Source of the DNA: Sipunculus nudus
Lineage: Eukaryota > Annelida > Sipuncula > Golfingiida > Sipunculidae
DNA length: 64,000 nucleotides
Direction: 5' to 3'
Assembly (NCBI GenBank): GCA_026874595.1
Contig: CM049312.1
Coordinates: 66,058,929 to 66,122,928 of the forward strand
In this document: piece by piece, positions 35,560 through 46,084 of the stretch
Layout: each line of letters starts with the position of its first letter
How positions within the stretch are numbered: position 1 is the stretch's first letter
Made by a program: the position numbers and the translations under genes
Notes under the pieces: generated by a model
Database searches by the model: none
The model's input: the letters and a program-made list of their open reading frames with translations, nothing else
What the model was told of the DNA's origin: nothing

Positions 35560-36574
35560 GCTAGCTTAAATACATGGACCCCTAATAACCCTTATTTAAT
35601 TTAAGCTTATGGGTTAAAAATCCGCATGGATAGATTTCGGCATCTGTACGAACCCACTCCTTAATAAATCATCTTTTTCTGATTTTCCTATCAATAAAGA
35701 TTTGGCTACAGAGTTGCTCCTTTCTGTATGATTGTAACCAACTTATAAAATATGAAACGTACTAAACTACCCTTGACCTGTTACGGCTAAGGTTATATTA
35801 ATAATATATTTATTTGCGATTCAATGAAAGCCTTATGAACATATATCTTTTCCGTCAGACATCAGTTTGTGTGCAGATATTATAAATATGACACTTGGCC
35901 TTGCTCTGTTGCCGGACATCCTCCAGGCATTGTAAAAAGAATAACATATTTATTCTCCAGCTTGTTATCAAACATTCACTTCCAGCAGACATCCGGTTTT
36001 TCCGGACAAGGGTGAATTTGTGCCTTGTCAGACATGAATACGAGTCTTAGGGTTGGTCTGTAAAAGATCTGCACTTGTACTTAAATTTCTTTCACCGGAA
36101 ATTTAAAAAAAAGATCGTTAAGCAAGGACACCAGTGTACAAATATCACTTCTAGCCAACGGCCAATTAAGCTTAGTTTTTCTTAGCATATTCCTGGCAGC
36201 TGCTCTCTAGTACCTATGTTTTCCGGAGTTATATGATACAGAACAACACAGACGTTGCCGTTATAATAATTATAAGTGCATATAGCAAAATTTGTTTAAG
36301 GCATAGCGAACACATTTGAAACTCTATATGAAGAGGGTAATGACAGGAGCTAAACAAATCTGCAGCACTGGTAATTACTAGCCTAAATACGAGATTATAG
36401 CAATAAATATAATTAGGCCTGATAAACTATATTATATAAAATTAAAAGGAAAGCTTAATCGGCTTTTAGTATATAATTTATTATTCACCAAGACAACAGC
36501 TCTTGTTGGTATGATTTTTCGCCCTCTGCAAGAACCGTGCAAGGTGTCGCATGTTTAAAATTTGGAGCTGGATG
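33898..36574. other. Long stretch without a recognisable gene
   Basis: AT-rich DNA with a (TA)n tract (35503-35556). No open frame above about 70 codons has a plausible start or domain, and I find no repeat shared with the rest of the window. Confidence 0.5.
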
Positions 36575-36678
36575 CACCAGGGGCGTAGCCAAGGGGGGGC
36601 CGCAGGGGGCCATGCCCCCCCCCCCCCCCCGGTCGCGTCCAGTACTCGCCGTCCTTTCGGAATTTCACATAATCTAAT

Positions 36679-36741
<63 letters not shown>

Positions 36742-36777
36742 TTAAAGCCTTTGGCGGGCGGCCCCCCGTTGAGCTGC
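36575..36777. mobile_element. GC-rich foldback enclosing a (TA)n tract
   Basis: The left side has GGGGCGTAGCCAAGGGGGGG then GGCCATG and about 18 C. A (TA)n tract (36681-36739) follows. The right side has TTTGGCGGGCGGCCCCCCG. The two GC-rich ends are partly complementary. It is similar in style to the E family but not clearly the same. Confidence 0.35.
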
Positions 36778-37498
36778 AAAAATCTCTCACTTTATCTTAT
36801 TTCTGATTTTCGTGATTAATTTTCGTTTTTCATATTTCTTAGTATTAATAAGCAGTTAGACTTTATTTAGGTTATCTGCAGTTAAAATTACTTCAAATTT
36901 ATTAGCTGAGTATAAGGATATTTATGGACACCTGAAGAACAACTGCAGACCGATCGAGCACCGGGTCCTGGTTGGGGTCGACCGTGAACAATCTTACGGC
37001 CCCTCTGGTGATACCGGTACTCAAACTCGCGATCTGTGTTGAGCTCTTAGGAGTCCTGCGTGCTGTCGAGACCACGGAAACCGGTAACATGCGAAGTTTT
37101 ACATAATAATTCAGCTTATCAGTTATTTCACCACCAGCATTACATTTAAAAGATAATATTTGATAGTTACAAACGTGATTGCGCTTTTGCGCCATTGACT
37201 CGTTTGAAAACGATTGAAATTTATTTCCTAAATATAAATTTATATGTTGAATAAATATAAATATTAAATATTGAACCTCTCTACAGTTTGATTACATAAC
37301 GCAAAGACATAAGGGAACAGTTTTTCAGGAACACGAAATCCTCATATTTTGGGAAAATTGCCTCAAAATGTCCTCTTTACATCGTATATTAAAAAAAATT
37401 CCTAATATGTGAGGGGGAAACCCCCTCCCATACCTTCCCCCATGTACCCGTAACTAGCCTATATATATTTTCATATACTTCAATATATAGAGTAGAGT
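36778..37498. other. No gene seen
   Basis: A minus-strand frame of 97 codons (36902-37195) uses a GC-richer block but has no domain I recognise. Confidence 0.35.
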
Positions 37499-38950
37499 AA
37501 AAACTAGAATACGGGTAGTCGACAAGCGATTACGTGTATCCGCCAAAATCAGAGTAAAACGAGTTAAGTGAGGCATGGATTGAGTGGCAAGGGGAAATAG
37601 AGTTACATGTGTTACATATTAGAATGGATGTCTGCCATGTTAACATGATTGTAGGTGGCGCCACCTGATATTTGAACGAGAAACTATCCTAGACGTATAC
37701 ACATGCAAAATTTCAGGTTGAAAAGTCAAACCACTGCAGAGATATGAGTGATTTTATCCTACAGCAGACAAACAGATGAGCGCTGTGCAAAAATGGATGC
37801 AGGTGGCGCCACCATTTTTGTGTACGCATAAAGCTATCCAAGGGCTACATTTGTGTAAAATGTTTTTCCTGATTGGTCAAACGAGTCCGGAGATATAAGT
37901 ATTAATGTCTGCAGCGTGAACGTGAATGAAGCTGGCGCCACCTGTCATAAAATCAAGAAAGCTATCCAGGATGTATACGCATGCCAAATTACAGGTAATT
38001 TGGTCAAACCACTGCAGAGATATGAGTGATTTTAACCCAAGGCAGACAAACAGATGGACACTGTGCAAAAATGGCTGCAGATGGCGCCACAATTTTTGTG
38101 TATGTTATAAAGCTATCCAAGGGCTACATTTGTGTAAAATTTTTTTTCTGATTGGTCGAATGGTTCCCGAGATATGAGTTTGGATGTCTGCAGCGTGAAC
38201 GTGAATGTAGGGGGCGCCACCTGTCATAAAATCAAGAAAGCTATGTAAGATGTATACGCATGCCAAATTTCAGGTGAATCAGTCAAACCACTGCAGAGAT
38301 ATGAGTGATTTTAACTCAAAGCAGATGAACAGATGGACACTGTGCAAAAATGGCTGCAGATGGCGCCACCATTTTTGTGTATGTTATAAAGCTATCCAAG
38401 GGCTACATTTGTGTAATTTCCTTTCCCTGATTGGTCTAACGGTTCCCGAAATATGAGCTTGAATGTCTGCAGCGTGAACGTGAATGTAGGTGGCGCCACC
38501 TGTCATTAAATCAAGAAAGCTATGTAGGATGTATACGCATGCCAAATTTCAGGTGAATCAGTCAAACCACTGCAGAGATATGAGTGATTTTAACCCAAAG
38601 CAGATGAACAGATGGACACTGTGCAAAAGTGGCTGCAGGTGGCGCCACCATTTTTTGTGTACGTTATAAAGCTATCCAAGGGCTACATTGGTATAATTTT
38701 TTTTTCCTGATCGGTCAAACGGTTCCCGAGATATGTGGGTTTATGTGTGGAAACAGACGCACAAACGGACGCTGGGCAGAGAGGAAGGTTCAGAGGTCAA
38801 GGCCAATTGGTTAGGCACCAGTTCACATGTGACCCGATAAATGGTGTAAGTTTCGGAAAATTCCATCCAGTAGTCTCAGAGGAGTTCTCCGGAAACGAAC
38901 GCGGCGGCGGCGGCGCGGAACCCGGTCAAAAAACATAGTATCCGCAAAAC
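37499..38950 (-). mobile_element. HINE-like family C, copy C4 (free-standing)
   Basis: The 3' end at 37499 reads, on the minus strand, TTTTGGCGGATACACGTAAT then a GTAATCG/CGACTAC-type stem with loop CTTGT and ACCCGTATTCTAGTTTTT. The palindrome-bearing units are at 37655, 37802, 38490 and 38638, with variants between. The 5' end is clipped: GTATCCGCAAAAC (38938-38950) is present but its hairpin partner is missing. This copy is not inside a B element, so family C moved independently. Confidence 0.65.
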
Positions 38951-39546
38951 AACATACATGCATATTAGCGCCCCCCCCCCCCCCCCACGTTTTCAAATTT
39001 ATTGACCCGCCACTGATGTTGGCCTCCTCCCCTCCCTCAATCCTGGCTTCACCCTGTGCACAATGCGATACCATGCTCTCAATAGTCTGATTACAATTCT
39101 CTGCTCTGTGCGCACCCTGGTCTTCAGACACAGACAACCTCAGTTAGGCCTGCTGTACAAAGCAGTGGGCTACACGAACATAGATCAGGTTTGACTACAG
39201 AGAAAAACCGCTGCGTGAGGAGCCTAATAACAGCCCGAACTATTATCTAATGTCTTACATGTTCAGGGAATATAATTTTAATGTTTCTTATACAGTATAT
39301 TTGTTAAAGGTAAGAAGTTAGCCAACATTGCCTTAAACAGTGATATCCTACATACTGAGGGCGCCAGTTACTTTAAAACAAACAAAAACATATGTCCAGC
39401 GACCTGTCGATCATTTCCCTCTACCTGAGATGTCCTTTTTCATACATTCCGCGGCCGGCGGTCAAAACACTTACGTTTTCAACAATTCCTTTTATTTTAA
39501 ATGACCCAGCACTCAAACCGTCAAACAAGCACTTTTTTTACCATTA
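38951..39546. other. No gene seen; contains a poly-C run
   Basis: A run of about 17 C near 38971 is followed by sequence without coding or repeat signal. Confidence 0.35.
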
Positions 39547-39836
39547 AGCTACGTATTCATATATGCGGCACTGATACGGATACAGATGCGAATGCGGACG
39601 CGTTTTAAATCGCGCATATTGAATAAAGAAGGAGTGTGTTCACTTATCCGCGGAAACGGATACGTTATTTGAAAACCGGACCATAAAGCCGCGGGTACGG
39701 AAACGCTTGCGGAAACGTGCCATTTTGTAGAGATGAAAGAGAGTGAAAGACATAAAAACGCACTGACAAACGGACACACACACAATATCCGCATACGTAT
39801 TCGCAATGCACACGCACCGCATCCGTACACGCGGCT
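39547..39836. mobile_element. Harbinger-type MITE, copy 1
   Basis: A 290-bp element with terminal inverted repeats (AGCTACGT... and ...ACACGCGGCT) flanked by TTA on both sides (39544-39546 and 39837-39839). It is rich in CGGATACGGATGCGG-type words. A second copy at 59853-60148 is co-linear. The 3-bp TTA duplication and short length fit PIF/Harbinger MITEs. It has no coding sequence. Confidence 0.65.
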
Positions 39837-39950
39837 TTAGAAGACCCCGGATAATCACAGAGAAGGTTGAACTTTAGGCCTCATATCATGTATAGAAGAG
39901 GGGAATTCCTCATACCGTTTGAGGTGCTTTCGTCATTATAAATTTCATCG

Positions 39951-40012
<62 letters not shown>

Positions 40013-40382
40013 ATACCACACACACTTTACGTTTGAATTTTTGGGTGTTTCTTGGTCGACTCCACTTGACATAGAACACATTGTTATAGTATGAACCTTG
40101 CAGCTGATGACAGTAACAGTGAGTACGTTACATTTTTATGTACAAGATGCAGAAACCGATATTTTACAAAAGTACCGTACACTGCTCTTTATAGTCGTTT
40201 TAAACAGCCCATTTAATTAATAAACTACAGTGTTTGGCCGTGTGCACTGACATTGGTGGGGAGCGCTTATGATATAATGGGCCTAGTAGTCCTAGAGGCA
40301 TGTGCAGCTGTACCCTCGCTGGACCGGATTTTGTTCTGGCGGCAGTAGCTGATCTGCGATGACACCAGCGTAATGGTGAGCC
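39837..40382. other. No gene seen; (TA)n tract inside
   Basis: Holds a pure (TA)n run at 39953-40010. The remainder has no coding signal and ends at the left terminus of the DIRS element. Confidence 0.4.
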
Positions 40383-40443
40383 ATTCTACCTTCTCAGCAG
40401 CATTCTGAGATCAACCGAGATCGCGCATGCGTATCGGAGCATC
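40383..40443 (+). repeat. Left inverted terminal repeat of the DIRS element
   Basis: It starts ATTCTACC and ends GCGTATCGGAGCATCA, complementary to TGATGCTCCGATACGC at 45219. The outer 37 bp also match the first half of the internal complementary region with one mismatch. Confidence 0.85.
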
Positions 40444-40676
40444 ATTCACGCGTTGCTTATATGGAAGCATCAGTCACTTTTTTTCTACCTCTGTAAAAAT
40501 CGACGATCATCGACGTCATTTAAAAGTTATATCGCTCCTATTTACATCTACGCGACACCGGCGTTCTCATACAAGCCGTGGAAGAATTATTTTGCACGGG
40601 AAGTTACCTTTAGAGAAGTTATAAACTTTTAAGGTTCCCAAGCGTGGAAGCTGTAGTCAACTGCCTCAGTGCTGTC

Positions 40677-42050
40677 ATGGCCGACGAGAAACTTTGTGCG
40701 GAACCTGACGCACGAGCCAGCGTAGAGCTTGCAAAGCCTACAAACCTGGCCCAAGTCTCTGACATAGTCAGAGACATGAAGGAATTACGAAAAGAGGATC
40801 ATTCCGCCAGCGGGAAATCCGCACATACGGCGGCGGAACATCACGTATCGGGGAAACCCGGGGTGAGCAGCTCCGCAAGCAGGCCTGTATTTGACCCAGA
40901 CGGGCAAGCTGGGAAATCCAGCCAAGATGGGGGCAAAGATAACACCCTCAGGGAGATCAAGGAGCAACTGAAAACGCTCACAGACGCGATGCTGCATATG
41001 ACACCAATTGTGACCGAACTTAAAGCGGCATATGATCCAGGGGTTGAGGATTATGTGGATACGGCACCCTACACTTACGGTAATCATGAGCTCTCGGAGG
41101 GGGAACTTAGTGATGGTGCTGACCATACGACTGGCAAGCACAAAATCCCATTGGAACCCCCGCAGGACGATGACCTAGTTGTAGGCGTCAGTCATAACCA
41201 AAACAAGGGCGCAGGTTCTGGTGACGTAGACACCACAGGCCACAAGCAACATGGCGGCGCCCAGGCAGGAACCAGCCAACATGGCGGCACCCTCAGCCGC
41301 CTCACTCAGTACATCAACAAACAATCAAAATGGGCTCCCGCAATTGACGGGGACTTAGCAAACACCGTCACTGATATTCTGCAGAGTGGGATGAACAAAG
41401 AGGAAAAGGAAACTACGATCAACAACTGTTTGACCCCCCAAAACTGCCCTCGGCTCGACATAGTGAAAGTGAATGCGGAAATCTTCGGCAACGCCGGGAA
41501 GGAGGTAAGAACGGAAGATGTATTGCTTCAAAAAGTCCAAAAACCTCTAATTAAGGGGCTGACTAAGCTAGTCAGCCTTATGGACGCCTTCATTTCGGCG
41601 GAAAAGGGAGAAGCCGGTCCCTCGCCAGATACAGTAAAACAGTCGATCTCTGAAGCCTTAGCGCTTCTGGCTGACAGCTCTCACGAACTTGATACACGGA
41701 GAAGGGCCCTATTCAAATCCGCTATAAACCCCGAATTCAAACAGCTGTGCAAGGATGACACCCCAGTGACCACCCTCCTGTTCGGCGAGGAACTGGGAAA
41801 ACACATCACTGAGATAAAGGAAACAAACAAACTGATATCAAACGTGAACAAGAATAACAGTGCCAGTGGAACACCTAGAGGGTCCAAAAGGAAGTTTCCT
41901 TTTTTAGGCAGAAAACTCAACATGTCAGGCCGCCAAAATTATCACCACCAAGCCAAACAGGCAAGAGGGCCAGGCGAAAGCCAGAGGCAGAGGGGCGGAA
42001 TATCCCACAGGCCAAGAGGCAGGGGAAACTACAGACGCAGCCCATATTGA
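40677..42050 (+). CDS. DIRS ORF1, Gag-like protein
   Basis: This encodes about 457 aa, presumably the structural, RNA-binding protein that packages the element transcript. The ATG at 40677 (GTCATGGCC) is the first ATG of the open frame, which runs open from further upstream. The N-terminal half is polar and low-complexity. The middle (about 210-400) is predicted helical and contains the arginine-rich LDTRRRALFKSAI segment typical of DIRS ORF1 proteins. The last 60 residues are strongly basic (RQRGGISHRPRGRGNYRRS), suited to nucleic acid binding. The frame is intact. Its TGA (42048-42050) overlaps the opening of the ORF2 frame, which lacks an ATG at that point, so ORF2 is probably reached by frameshift or reinitiation. 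Confidence 0.75.
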   Translation: MADEKLCAEPDARASVELAKPTNLAQVSDIVRDMKELRKEDHSASGKSAHTAAEHHVSGKPGVSSSASRPVFDPDGQAGKSSQDGGKDNTLREIKEQLKTLTDAMLHMTPIVTELKAAYDPGVEDYVDTAPYTYGNHELSEGELSDGADHTTGKHKIPLEPPQDDDLVVGVSHNQNKGAGSGDVDTTGHKQHGGAQAGTSQHGGTLSRLTQYINKQSKWAPAIDGDLANTVTDILQSGMNKEEKETTINNCLTPQNCPRLDIVKVNAEIFGNAGKEVRTEDVLLQKVQKPLIKGLTKLVSLMDAFISAEKGEAGPSPDTVKQSISEALALLADSSHELDTRRRALFKSAINPEFKQLCKDDTPVTTLLFGEELGKHITEIKETNKLISNVNKNNSASGTPRGSKRKFPFLGRKLNMSGRQNYHHQAKQARGPGESQRQRGGISHRPRGRGNYRRSPY

Positions 42051-44068
42051 CACAGGTGAGAAATTCACTTTCCTCCGCTAGCAATGCTGCTAACAGTGGA
42101 CCTTTCCAAGCAGGAAATATAAGGAATCATTACCATGAATGGATAAAAATAACATCTGACCCAGCCATTCTAAAATTAGTTCTTGGTTGTGAAATAGAAT
42201 TCATACAAAAGCCAGTACAATTAAAACCTACAAATTGCAATTTCAGCATTGCTGAATCTACAGCTTCGCGACAAGAAATTTTGAAACTTTTGGAGAAAAA
42301 GGTGATAAAAATTAGTAACTTTGAAGTCGGCCAATTTGTCTCCCCGATATTTCTCAGACCCAAAAAAGATGGGTCTTATCGCATGATCCTAAACTTGAAG
42401 AAATTGAATAAAACTGTAAAATACAGACACTTCAAAATGGAAAGTATTCAAACCTGCATTCAACTTGTAACACCTGGATGTTACATGGCCTCGATTGACC
42501 TCTCTGATGCCTACTACACAGTACCAGTAGATGAACATTATAGGAAATTCATGAAATTCTGTTTTGATGACACCCTGTATCACTTTACATGTCTGGCCAA
42601 TGGACTAACCTCGGCACCACTTCAGTTCACTAAACTGCTAAAACCAGTCATGGCTTCAATGAGATAACAAGGCATTATTGCCAGTAGCTATTTGGATGAC
42701 ATCTTTTTTATGGCTGACACATACGAAAATTGTGATAAAAATGTGTCCTCTGCTATGGATTTGCTGAACAAATTAGGATTTTATATTAACATGAAGAAAT
42801 CTGTGCTAAAACCTTCTCAGGTACTAGAACACCTTGGGTTCACTATTGACTCATGAGACATGTCGGTGTCCTTAAATGAGGACAAGATCAACAAAATTAA
42901 CCAATTAAGTCAAGTTCTCCTTAGCTCAAATTTGGTAAGAATCCGCACAGTTGCTAAAGTGGTTGGCACTCTGGTCTCTTGCGCACCAGGTGTGAAACAT
43001 GCGGCTCTGTTCTACAGGCAACTAGACATTGAAAAAGGTATAGCCTTAAAACAAAATCAGGGCAATTTCAATGCTAACATGAGTATATCAGACAGTGCAA
43101 AATCTGATTTAAAATGGTGGACAGGTAATGTCAGAGCAGACAAGCGACCAATATCCATTAGTAACCCCACTGTTACACTACAAACAGATGCATCAAATGC
43201 AGGTTGGGGTGCTACACGCCCAAACAGAATCACCACTGGAGGTCGTTGGACAGGAATGGACACTTTTGCCCACATAAATTACTTGGAATTAAAAGCTGCC
43301 TTTTTGGGGCTGAATGCTTTGTGTAAAGACATTAATGACACTCATGTTTTGATTCAACTAGACAATGTCACAGCGGTGGCGTATATCAATAACATGGGGG
43401 GAACAAGATCTGTTCTTTGTAATAATGTTGCCAGGGATATCTGGTCTTGGTGCCGCAATAAAAACATTTGGCTAACCGCCACACATATTCCGGGCTCAGA
43501 AAACATTGAAGCTGACTTAGCGAGTAGGAAATTTGATGATAGGTCTGAATGGAAGCTCGATGCTAACATCTTCAATATGATATCAGATTTGTGGGGGGTT
43601 CCAGACATTGACATGTTCGCTTCCCATATAAACTTTCAGTGCAAACCCTTTGTTTCATGGAGAGCAGACCCTGAAGCATGGGCTGTTGATGCATTCACAC
43701 TTAATTGGCATGATCAGTTTCTATGGATTTACCCTCCTTTCAGCCTGCTGACTCGCATCCTGCAGAAAATCAGAGAAGACAACACCAGAGCTATAGTAGT
43801 AGTGCCGATCTGGCCAACCCAACCCTGGTGGCCACAGCTGCACCAGCTTCTGATCTGCCCACCACTCGAACTCCCGAACAGAAAAACTCTTCTGACTCTG
43901 CCACACAGTCCAGACCAAATACATTCCCTGTGGCCAAAAATACGCTTGATGGCTTGCCACTTATCCGGGAAAAACTGCAACGGCAAGGTATCCCCCGCCG
44001 AACGCAGGAAATTATCTTGTGCTCATGGAGAGATGCAACTAGAAAACAATACAAAGTGTATTTGTTGA
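42047..44068 (+). pseudogene. DIRS ORF2: reverse transcriptase, RNase H and methylase-like domain, two nonsense codons
   Basis: One frame carries RT (PIFLRPKKDGSYRMILNLKK, DLSDAYYTVPV, NGLTSAPLQFTKLL, and the catalytic SYLDDIFF), then RNase H (TDASNAGWGA, LELKAAFLGL, LDNVTAVAYINNMGG, HIPGSENIEADLASR), then a DIRS methyltransferase-like region (DIDMFASHINFQ, IYPPFSLL, PIWPTQPWWPQ). It would copy the element RNA into DNA. TAA at 42665-42667, just before the YLDD motif, and TGA at 42854-42856 break it; there are no frameshifts. The 3' part overlaps ORF3 by 346 nt in another frame, as is usual in DIRS elements. The methylase function is inferred from the family. Confidence 0.85.
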
Positions 44069-44931
44069 AATGGATTCAATTTTGTGAGACTCTTAATATA
44101 AGCACCACGGAGCCATCGGTGGCTCAAGTTTTACAATTTTTTACCCACTTGTATGATTCCGGGTTAGGTTATTCCGCCTTAAATACTACCAGGTCTGCGT
44201 TGTCAGCTGTGATTGATTTGGAGGACAGTACATTTACTATAGGGTGCCACCCTCTGATACAACGGTTTGTTAAAGCAGTCTTTCAGACAAGACCAAGTCT
44301 GTCTAGATACTCTCATACATGGGACGTGAGCACAGTATTAGCATATTTGAAAACTTTACACCCAGCAAATGACATCCCACTTAAACAATTAAGTGGAAAA
44401 TTAGCAATGCTGTGTGCATTAGTAACAGGGGCTTAATGCCAATCTTTACTCTTTATGAATCTTGAAAACATTGTGATTGGTAAATCATCAGTTAAATTTA
44501 TTATTACAGATCTGGTGAAACATTCAAGGCCGGGCAAGGCGTTACAAACACTAGTCCTTCCTGCCTACCCCTTAGATGAAAAACTTTGTGTAGTGTCATG
44601 CCTGCTGGCATATTTAGAGAGAACATTAGCTTTGAGAAACAGTAGCAGATTATTCATTAGTTTTTGTAAACCACACAAGGCCATCACCAGCTCCACTTTA
44701 GCCCGCTGGCTTAGTGATATACTGAAGAATGCAGGAGTAGACATACAAATATTCAAGGCTCATAGCACTAGAGCTGCCTCAGCTAGTGCAGCCAAGGTCA
44801 TGAGCGTGCCAGTTAATACAATTCTTAAAACTGTGGGATGGAGCAGAGAGAGCACTTTTCGGAATTTTTATGAGAAATCATTCGCAGATGAGGAGAATTA
44901 TGGCACTAGAGTTCTAGATAAAGCACAGTAA
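43723..44931 (+). pseudogene. DIRS ORF3: tyrosine recombinase with a stop at the first catalytic Arg position
   Basis: The frame starts at ATG 43723, overlapping ORF2. Residues about 110-210 are a SAM-like core-binding domain (RKQYKVYLLKWIQFCETL). The catalytic domain follows: ALVTGA, a TAA at 44434-44436, then CQS, where relatives carry the first catalytic arginine. Later come KAHSTRAAS (HxxR) and VGWSRESTFRNFYEKS, containing the active-site tyrosine. The enzyme would integrate circular element DNA by strand exchange. With the stop exactly at the catalytic arginine this copy cannot make an active recombinase. The rest of the frame is uninterrupted to the end at 44931. Confidence 0.85.
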
Positions 44932-45044
44932 TTAGTCGCACTAAGGCTCACTAGATATATGTCTATATACTTTTATGCATTAAACTATTGTTTTGGACAT
45001 ATTGGTCTTTTCATTATACATTCGAACCATGTGAGCTGCTAAAT

Positions 45045-45163
45045 CTCGGTTGATCTCAGAATGCTGCTGAGTAGGTAGAATTGTGAAATTAAACAAGACT
45101 TACCTGTAAGTTGCAGTTTGATTGAGATTCTACCTACTCATCAGCAGCATTCGAGATCAAGCG
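45045..45163 (+). repeat. DIRS internal complementary region
   Basis: The left half (45045-45081) is the reverse complement of 40383-40419 with one mismatch. The right half (45079-45163) is the reverse complement of about 45246-45330. It lets a linear cDNA be templated into a closed circle; the halves share AAT at the junction. Confidence 0.88.
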
Positions 45164-45218
45164 CCCTCCTCTTCCCACCCTTCCGTACTTCTTTACATGG
45201 TTCTCTTGTGACAAAATA

Positions 45219-45330
45219 TGATGCTCCGATACGCATGCGCGATCTCGCTTGATCTCGAATGCTGCTGATGAGTAGGTAGAATCTCAATCAAACTGCAACT
45301 TACAGGTAAGTCTTGTTTAATTTCACAATT
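45219..45330 (+). repeat. Right inverted terminal repeat of the DIRS element
   Basis: The inner 65 bp pair with the left terminal repeat. The outer ~46 bp are unique to the right side and pair only with the internal region. The outer part contains ACTTACAGGTAAGT (45298-45311), a near-palindrome that includes a consensus splice donor, CAG|GTAAGT. It ends CACAATT. Confidence 0.85.
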
Positions 45331-46084
45331 ATGCACAGTTACACATACTGTTGTTTAGATATTAGAGGCCTGCGAAGACCAGAACACGCCTCGCTTAACA
45401 AGCCTTCAACCGCCCGCGTAGCAACACCGTATAAAGAACAAGCCGTGTACATTATATGCTTTCAGCCCGCATCTTCATATTGCTTCCGGTTCCCCGTAGT
45501 TCTTGTACATGTAGTGATAAGGCAAAAAAAAAAAAAACCAAACCCCAATGAAAGGTATAGTTTTCAGGCATCGCTCGAGTCAATTTTAAACTCCTGAATG
45601 AACAATTTTTATTTTGATTTTCAATAGAAAATTCCCAATTTTGAGCTATAGCCGCTCGGACATTTCTTTTGATAAAATTTCCTTTGTTATGTAGTGCTTT
45701 GATTTGTTTAGCAAAATAAATCTTCTATTATCATGCTTTTCCTTATTATCATTTGACATTTTTAATCGAAACATACAAAACAATTAAAAAAAAAATAAAA
45801 AAAAACGCCCGCATTGATTTATGAAAAAAGTGCCTGAGAACCAAACCTGATTTTTTTTGGCCTCATGAGTCTTAGTATCGTGTGTGTGATGTTAAAATCG
45901 TTATATGGCTCTTCCAACTTTTTTGCCAGCAAAGACTGAAAACCGTCGAGTTGCATCTTGCAACCAACAATTATTTTCTGGTCAGAGAGGTGTCTCATGT
46001 GTGAGTTTTTGCGTGAAAGTCGCTCCTGTGGCGATTGTATAATAACAAAAACAATTATTTAGTGTAAACATTTAATTAAATGCA
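45331..46084. other. No gene seen
   Basis: A 94-codon plus-strand frame (45313-45597) starts within the DIRS end and has no recognisable domain. The rest is AT-rich. Confidence 0.4.

Larger units (their letters stand above)
40383..45330 (+). mobile_element. DIRS-type tyrosine recombinase retrotransposon (structurally complete, coding-dead)
   Basis: A 4948-bp element with three ORFs (Gag; RT/RNase H/methylase-like; tyrosine recombinase). It has inverted terminal repeats (40383-40443 and 45219-45330) and an internal complementary region (45045-45163) whose two halves are reverse complements of the outer left and outer right ends. The halves meet at AAT (45079-45081), matching ATT at both outer ends, as expected for replication through a circle closed on a trinucleotide. 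No target duplication is expected or seen. Two nonsense codons in ORF2 and one in ORF3 make it non-autonomous. The lack of frameshifts and the well-matched repeats suggest a fairly recent insertion. Confidence 0.9.

Noticed and set aside
40644-40676. Starting DIRS ORF1 at 40644
   Set aside because: It is a GTG codon; the first ATG of the frame is at 40677 with good context.
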